Source of the DNA: a virus
Strand: one strand, 5' to 3'
Virus record (IMG/VR): IMGVR_UViG_3300022853_001464
Span: 1-35,771 of that record
Length of the DNA: 35,771 bases
Below are positions 31,652 through 35,771 of this stretch, piece after piece (position 1 is the stretch's first letter; every line of letters starts with the position of its first letter). The notes below the pieces were generated by a model. The model made no database searches and was not told where the DNA came from. It was given only the letters and a program-made list of their open reading frames with translations. A program made the translations under genes and the position numbers.

Positions 31652-31993
31652 ATGACAACTAACGCACAAAAAGTATTAGAACTAATTAAAGACAAACTAT
31701 GTGATCAAGGAACAACAACTTATCAAGGTAGATCAGGCACATACAAATATGTAGAAGGTAGAACAACTTCTGAAGGCACAATCAACGGTGTGGTACAGAA
31801 ACTTCATTCTGAAGGATATCTTAAAACTGCAGGTTCATTTAAAATTCTAGAAGATGGCACTGTGTTGAGATTTACAGGTATTGCTACAAAAACATCAAAA
31901 GCAATCACAAAAGAAATGCTAATGAATGCACAAACACAAGAAGATACTACTGCAGAACTAAGCACTGATACACAAGAATCAATTGCAATCTAA
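31652..31993 (+). CDS. hypothetical protein, 113 aa
   Basis: Starts with KVLELIKDKLCDQGTTTYQ; the middle part (RTTSEGTINGVVQKLHSEGYLKTAG) looks like a winged-helix fold with a recognition helix and wing, so DNA binding is possible. The C-terminus is Thr/Glu-rich and probably disordered. It has its own strong promoter and is followed by a hairpin before uvsW. Name unknown. Confidence 0.7.
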   Translation: MTTNAQKVLELIKDKLCDQGTTTYQGRSGTYKYVEGRTTSEGTINGVVQKLHSEGYLKTAGSFKILEDGTVLRFTGIATKTSKAITKEMLMNAQTQEDTTAELSTDTQESIAI

Positions 31994-32035
31994 GTTAAAA
32001 TCACTTAGAATATCTAACGTAAAGAAAACACTTTT

Positions 32036-32064
32036 GACTGTTGAGTCTAAATGGGCTCAACAGT
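32036..32064 (+). terminator. hairpin just upstream of the uvsW ribosome site
   Basis: ACTGTTGAG (32036-32044) pairs with CTCAACAGT (32056-32064) in nine perfect pairs, followed by TTT. It ends 3 nt before the GGAGG at 32068-32072 that serves uvsW. It can end the transcript of the 113-aa gene or attenuate uvsW expression. The 11-nt loop carries no known motif. Confidence 0.6.
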
Positions 32065-32079
32065 TTTGGAGGAAAATAC

Positions 32080-33531
32080 TTGCCGCATTGTACAATACAG
32101 ATTAAAGATGAAGTCAACGTTAAACTAGAAGGATTAGATCTTGTCACTAGACGCAAACTAACAAACAAATTTAAATACGAGATTCCAGGTGCAAGATTTA
32201 TGCCGGCTGTGAAGTTGGGAAGATGGGACGGCACTGTATCATTTTTTACACAAGGTGGTTTGACCTATGTGAATCTGCTAGAAGACATTATGCCTATTCT
32301 AGAAGAAAACAATTACACATTTGATTTGCAAGACGAAAGAGAAGCATACAATCTAACATTTGACAAAGTGAACACAGAAACATTTTCACATGTTGCTTGG
32401 CCGGCAGGACACAACAATGCTGGAGAACCAATTTCGTTACGTGATCATCAAGTTGAAGTAATTAATAATTTTCTAGACAATCCACAGTGTTTACAAGAAG
32501 TAGCCACAGCCGCTGGAAAAACTATTATCACTGCCGTACTCAGTAAACTGATTGAACCATATGGTCGAAGCATTATAATTGTTCCAAACAAATCTTTAGT
32601 CACACAAACGCAAGAAGACTATGTTAACATGGGACTAGATGTTGGTGTATACTTTGGCGACAAAAAAGAAGTAGGACATACACACACCATTGCCACGTGG
32701 CAATCATTAAACATACTAGAAAAGAAAAGACTTAATGCAGAAGATGATCTCATAGAAGAATTTAAAAGAGATGTAGTTTGTGTAATAGTGGATGAAGTAC
32801 ACATGGCCAAGGCAGATGTATTAAGAAGACTGTTGACCAATGTATATGGTTATGTGCCAATTCGTTGGGGACTCACTGGTACAATACCAAAAGCAGAATA
32901 TGAATTTAAATCATTACATGTCAGTTTAGGCAACGTTATCAATAAAGTGTCTGCTGTGGATTTGCAAGAAAAAGGATTGCTGGCTAATCTAAACATTGAG
33001 ATCATGCAACTTAATGATTTTGTAGAATATAAAAACTACAGAGAAGAACAAACATATCTTGTAACCAAACAAGAAAGAATCGATTATATCGGCAGAATGG
33101 TTGAGCAAATGTCACAAAGCGGTAACACACTAGTGTTAGTTGATAGAATCAAGTCAGGCGAGTTGTTAACATCAGCAGTACCGGGAGCAACATTTGTGAG
33201 CGGTTCTATGAAAGCCAGTGATAGAAAAAACACATATGATGAAATTAAAGAAGGTGAAGGTAAAATAATTGTGGCCACATACGGTGTTGCGGCAGTAGGT
33301 ATTAACCTGCCACGTATATTCAATCTTGTGCTATTAGAGCCTGGCAAGTCGTTTGTTAGAGTTATACAGAGCATAGGTAGAGGCATACGTAAAGCCAAAG
33401 ACAAAGACTTTGTACGAATATGGGACATATGCTCTACAGCAAAGTTTTCCAAAAGACATCTTACAGAACGTAAAAAGTTTTATCGTGAAGCAGAGTATCC
33501 GTTTACAATAACAAAGGTTGACTATCAATAG
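32080..33531 (+). CDS. uvsW: UvsW-type superfamily 2 helicase
   Basis: 483 aa, close to T4 UvsW (503). I take TTG 32080 as start: GGAGG at 32068-32072 is 7 nt upstream, whereas the longer reading from TTG 32041 begins inside the hairpin. The N-terminal domain (PGARFMPAVKLGRWDGTVSFF) is the DNA-binding part typical of UvsW. Helicase motifs: VATAAGKT (Walker A, residues 141-148), VIVDEVHMA (motif II, DEVH at 238-241), WGLTGT (motif III), and VIQSIGRGIRKA (motif VI). It unwinds branched DNA and R-loops and helps switch from origin- to recombination-dependent replication. Confidence 0.93.
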   Translation: MPHCTIQIKDEVNVKLEGLDLVTRRKLTNKFKYEIPGARFMPAVKLGRWDGTVSFFTQGGLTYVNLLEDIMPILEENNYTFDLQDEREAYNLTFDKVNTETFSHVAWPAGHNNAGEPISLRDHQVEVINNFLDNPQCLQEVATAAGKTIITAVLSKLIEPYGRSIIIVPNKSLVTQTQEDYVNMGLDVGVYFGDKKEVGHTHTIATWQSLNILEKKRLNAEDDLIEEFKRDVVCVIVDEVHMAKADVLRRLLTNVYGYVPIRWGLTGTIPKAEYEFKSLHVSLGNVINKVSAVDLQEKGLLANLNIEIMQLNDFVEYKNYREEQTYLVTKQERIDYIGRMVEQMSQSGNTLVLVDRIKSGELLTSAVPGATFVSGSMKASDRKNTYDEIKEGEGKIIVATYGVAAVGINLPRIFNLVLLEPGKSFVRVIQSIGRGIRKAKDKDFVRIWDICSTAKFSKRHLTERKKFYREAEYPFTITKVDYQ

Positions 33532-33547
33532 ATAATCCACATATAAT
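33518..33547 (+). promoter_or_regulatory. promoter giving a leaderless transcript
   Basis: TTGACT at 33518-33523, an 18-nt spacer and TATAAT at 33542-33547, starting inside the last codons of uvsW. The next ATG (33554) is 6 nt after the -10 box and has no Shine-Dalgarno sequence. Confidence 0.65.
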
Positions 33548-33553
33548 AAAGTA

Positions 33554-34063
33554 ATGCAACTGCTTACTTTAGAAAACAAATCCTACTTGATGGATCGTGT
33601 ACCCGACAAGGTTGATGACGACTTACGTTTCTCGGTCTTGGATAATTCGGACATAACAAATCCAGATTTTTTCTTTGTGCCTTTGATATACCTTGAATCG
33701 TTTTCTTCTCCTTCTGCTGTGCTAGATATAGGAGAAAACAAAATTCAAATGCCATTAGATTGGCACATACTGTTGGGTGATCCAGAGTGTGGTGATTTAG
33801 AAATTGTGCCATTAACATCATTGAATGATAGATCATATCATGCTTTCTGTTTCAACCCACTGTCTGACTCGATGCCAAGATATCAAGAAGTTAGAATCAC
33901 AAACATATACAACGAAGTTGATTGGTTCTTTCCTAGAGTAAAATCCAACCAATTGATCACAATTCCCACATCATCAAAAACTAAACCTGAATGTGCTTTT
34001 TTTATAAAAGAAATAAATCGAAACACTGACATGGTTATGCTCAATAATCTGTTTCATGCTTAA
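33554..34063 (+). CDS. hypothetical protein, 169 aa
   Basis: No family recognised. Mixed alpha/beta composition with an acidic N-terminus (RVPDKVDDDLRFSVLDNSD) and hydrophobic strands such as FFFVPLIYLES; no signal peptide. It sits directly after uvsW and overlaps the start of kdsA by 8 nt, so kdsA is likely expressed from the same leaderless transcript. Confidence 0.78.
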   Translation: MQLLTLENKSYLMDRVPDKVDDDLRFSVLDNSDITNPDFFFVPLIYLESFSSPSAVLDIGENKIQMPLDWHILLGDPECGDLEIVPLTSLNDRSYHAFCFNPLSDSMPRYQEVRITNIYNEVDWFFPRVKSNQLITIPTSSKTKPECAFFIKEINRNTDMVMLNNLFHA

Positions 34064-34886
34064 TTTTAAATTCACAAATGCTGGCCCATTGAAAATAATT
34101 GCAGGACCATGTCAAATAGAATCAAGAGATCATGCAATGAAGATGGCAGAAATCATTGCAAACATCTGTCACGAAGAAGGCATGCGTTGGGTTTTCAAAT
34201 CATCTTTCGATAAAGCCAATAGATCTTCTGCACAAGGACCACGCGGAGTAGGCATAAAAGAAGGATTAAAAATATTACAAGAAGTAAAAGACCAATTCCA
34301 ATGCGGTATATTGACAGACATACATCTTCCCAATCAAGCTAAGCCTGTAAGTGCAGTGGCAGACATCATACAGATTCCTGCATTTTTGTGTAGACAAACT
34401 GATCTAATTGTGTCAGCAGCTAAGACAGGCAAGATTGTAAATGTAAAAAAAGGTCAATTTTTATCTTACACAGACGTGGACAACATTGTGCAAAAAGTAC
34501 TAAGCACTGGCAACAAAGAATGTATGATTACAGAACGTGGTACCAGTTTTGGTTATGGCAACTTGGTTGTCGACATGCGTGGTATTGCCTACATGAAACA
34601 AAAATTAAATCCTAAGAGTGCTATCACTACACCTATTGTATTTGATGGCACACACTCAGTGCAACAACCAGGAGGCCTTGGCACATCTTCCAGTGGTGAT
34701 AGGAGCATGGTGGAACCATTGTGTTTGTCTGCTGTGGCTCAAGGTATATCTGCTGTATTTTTAGAAGTTCATAATGATCCTGACAATGCTCCATCAGATG
34801 GGCCTAACATGCTGTATCCAGAAGATTTCCAAAAACTAATACACAAATTAAAAATACTAGACGCCACTGTAAAACAGAAGTTATAA
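34056..34886 (+). CDS. kdsA: KDO-8-phosphate synthase, metal-dependent type
   Basis: 276 aa, full length for KdsA. It joins phosphoenolpyruvate and arabinose-5-phosphate to Kdo-8-phosphate. Visible: IIAGPCQIES with Cys19, the Cys that marks the metal-dependent class (Aquifex Cys11; the E. coli enzyme has Asn there); FKSSFDKANRSS; GILTDIHLPNQ; IQIPAFLCRQTDL; VKKGQF; FDGTHSVQQPGG with the metal-binding His; EVHNDPDNAPSDGPNML with the metal-binding Glu and Asp. It lies outside the main cassette, after uvsW. I see no KdsB or KdsD in the window; the host would have to supply them. Confidence 0.93.
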   Translation: MLNFKFTNAGPLKIIAGPCQIESRDHAMKMAEIIANICHEEGMRWVFKSSFDKANRSSAQGPRGVGIKEGLKILQEVKDQFQCGILTDIHLPNQAKPVSAVADIIQIPAFLCRQTDLIVSAAKTGKIVNVKKGQFLSYTDVDNIVQKVLSTGNKECMITERGTSFGYGNLVVDMRGIAYMKQKLNPKSAITTPIVFDGTHSVQQPGGLGTSSSGDRSMVEPLCLSAVAQGISAVFLEVHNDPDNAPSDGPNMLYPEDFQKLIHKLKILDATVKQKL

Positions 34887-34887
34887 T
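34858..34887 (+). promoter_or_regulatory. weak promoter before the 165-aa gene
   Basis: TATAAT at 34882-34887 overlaps the kdsA stop; TAGACG at 34858-34863 (four of six) lies 18 nt upstream. The ATG at 34894 is 6 nt after the -10 box and lacks a Shine-Dalgarno sequence, matching the leaderless pattern. Confidence 0.4.
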
Positions 34888-34893
34888 ATACAC

Positions 34894-35391
34894 ATGGCTG
34901 GAAAGTTTCTTGATATAAAAGCAATGATGGGTGCAGTTGACAGACGCGACAAAGCGTGGTACAATAGACTATCAGAAGAGGATAAAAAATTGTATTCGCC
35001 ATATATGACAATGAGGTGGTCAGCATCTGCAGAAGACAAAGGATTGCAGGCAGAAGATCCAGACCTACATCGAAACATACAAGAGTATTATGTGACAGAA
35101 GTGAATGAAAAAGTTAACAAGCATCACTGGACTTTATCAAAAAACCATAAAGCATTGTTATGGCAATTGAATGCAATGTGTGGCTCAACCTTTGATCGAT
35201 TATATCATCCGTGGATCTCTAGCAAAAAGAAAGCAACTACAAAAACCAAAACAAAAGACAAAAAATCAAAAATGCAACAACTACAAGATCTATTTCCAAA
35301 TGCAAAACAAAAAGATTTAGAAGTGTTAGACGCAACTATGTCTACTAAAGAATTTACAGAGTTGAAATCACAGTATGGAATCGACAAATAA
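34894..35391 (+). CDS. hypothetical protein, 165 aa (possibly gp62-type clamp loader subunit)
   Basis: Helical, basic protein. The segment KLYSPYMTMRWSAS followed by EYYVTEVNEKVNKHHWTLSKNHKALLWQLNAMCG and YHPWIS recalls the small clamp-loader subunit (gp62) of marine T4-like phages, but the resemblance is from memory and weak. A Lys/Thr-rich linker (KKKATTKTKTKDKKSK) separates a C-terminal helical piece. gp44, the usual partner, is not in the window. Overlaps the next gene by 17 nt. Confidence 0.6.
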   Translation: MAGKFLDIKAMMGAVDRRDKAWYNRLSEEDKKLYSPYMTMRWSASAEDKGLQAEDPDLHRNIQEYYVTEVNEKVNKHHWTLSKNHKALLWQLNAMCGSTFDRLYHPWISSKKKATTKTKTKDKKSKMQQLQDLFPNAKQKDLEVLDATMSTKEFTELKSQYGIDK

Positions 35392-35578
35392 ACCAGAGTG
35401 TCCTAAGTGCGAATCTTTCTTAGGTGATAACGGAAGATGTAAAAACTGCGAAACATTAGAACTATTTGCTTTAGGATTAAAAATATCAAGAGCACAGAAA
35501 AAAGAGAAACTCGAATTAGAATGGGACGTTGAACCAACTAATAAACCCGGCGGAGTAGGCAGAAGAAAACTTAATTAA
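35375..35578 (+). CDS. small zinc-ribbon protein, 67 aa
   Basis: Two Cys pairs, CPKC and CKNC (residues 9-12 and 22-25), form a short zinc ribbon. A charged tail with KISRAQKKEKLELEWDVE follows. Family unknown; such small zinc ribbons are frequent in T4-like phages and may bind nucleic acid or polymerase. It overlaps the previous gene by 17 nt. The 57 nt between it and sufB are AT-rich and contain only the box listed next. Confidence 0.65.
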   Translation: MESTNKPECPKCESFLGDNGRCKNCETLELFALGLKISRAQKKEKLELEWDVEPTNKPGGVGRRKLN

Positions 35579-35619
35579 TTTCGTATTTCTCTGTATAGTA
35601 AATTACAAAACTTTATATA

Positions 35620-35627
35620 TATAAATT
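35620..35627 (+). promoter_or_regulatory. possible late-type box before sufB
   Basis: TATAAATT matches seven of eight bases of the T4 late box and also reads as a TATAAA -10 hexamer. It ends 8 nt before the sufB ATG. I see no good -35 box and no Shine-Dalgarno sequence. Confidence 0.3.
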
Positions 35628-35635
35628 AAAACATA

Positions 35636-35771
35636 ATGTCAGCAACAGAACAAACAATCAAACAAGTCAATAAACTAGGATCATCTGATTATAAGTATGG
35701 ATTTTCTTCTGATATTGAGAGTATCCAGGCTCCAAAAGGCTTAAATGAAGAGGTTGTAAGATTTATTTCTA
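35636..35771 (+). CDS. sufB: SufB Fe-S cluster assembly protein, N-terminus (partial)
   Basis: The 45 residues before the window edge include SSDYKYGFSSDIESIQAPKG and LNEEVVRFIS, which match the characteristic N-terminus of SufB (KYGF.TDIES...PKGLNE..IR.IS). SufB is the scaffold of the SUF complex (SufBCD) that builds Fe-S clusters. The rest, and any sufC or sufD, lie beyond the window. In a phage it would be an auxiliary metabolic gene; the ferredoxin and radical SAM protein encoded here are potential clients. Confidence 0.82.
   Translation, partial: MSATEQTIKQVNKLGSSDYKYGFSSDIESIQAPKGLNEEVVRFIS

Noticed and set aside
1-35771. Host chromosome or plasmid origin
   Set aside because: kdsA, sufB, asnB and fdxA look bacterial, but gp32, uvsX, uvsY and uvsW flank the cassette in T4-phage order, which no host chromosome has. 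A chimeric assembly cannot be fully excluded from sequence alone.

Overview
The window looks like part of the genome of a marine, T4-like myovirus. The evidence is a set of T4-type replication and recombination genes in AT-rich, tightly packed, mostly plus-strand DNA: gp32 single-stranded DNA binding protein, UvsX recombinase, UvsY mediator and UvsW helicase. Consensus sigma70-type promoters (TTGACA, 16-18 nt, TATAAT) sit between gene blocks. The bacterial-type genes (seven-iron ferredoxin, metal-type KdsA, SufB, AsnB) and the low GC suggest an AT-rich Gram-negative host, perhaps a SAR11-like alphaproteobacterium. The host is an inference.

Layout. 1-4518: the end of an unidentified gene, a 520-aa unknown protein, gp32, uvsX, a small acidic protein and uvsY. 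4519-5360: an island of five tiny genes, including a DUF3563-like protein, closed by a strong hairpin. 5387-31224: a cassette of about 26 kb that starts with a consensus promoter and interrupts the recombination genes. It holds a class-III aminotransferase, a radical SAM protein, a tRNA-Thr, two asparagine-synthetase-type proteins, a ferredoxin, a GDPD-like protein, a sugar-nucleotidyltransferase-like protein, a RuBisCO-like protein (RLP), three FkbM-type methyltransferases, a HAD phosphatase, a 2OG-Fe oxygenase-like protein, GDP-mannose dehydratase, two more epimerases, an SGNH hydrolase, about eight glycosyltransferase-like proteins, a four-member family of capsule-type transferases, a peroxiredoxin and a Rossmann protein with a GNGES motif. 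Three short blocks of the cassette are inverted. 31202-35771: a HExxH protein, a small unknown gene, uvsW (TTG start behind a hairpin), an unknown protein, kdsA, two small genes and the start of sufB.

The cassette has the make-up of a surface-glycan pathway: activated sugar synthesis (nucleotidyltransferase, Gmd, epimerases), transfer (many glycosyltransferases) and decoration (methyl, amide, acyl, hydroxyl). The unexpected member is the RLP. It keeps the metal-binding Lys-x-Asp-Glu of RuBisCO but lacks the catalytic loop-6 lysine. It is joined by stop/start overlaps to the nucleotidyltransferase before it and a transferase-like gene after it, so it probably makes or isomerises a sugar-derived precursor rather than fixing CO2.

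A second recurring signal is regulatory. At least five genes without a Shine-Dalgarno sequence have a TATAAT-like box ending only 5-9 nt before the start codon, usually with a -35 box 16-18 nt further up. This predicts leaderless or nearly leaderless transcripts. Other genes in the same window have normal leaders with GGAGG-type sites.
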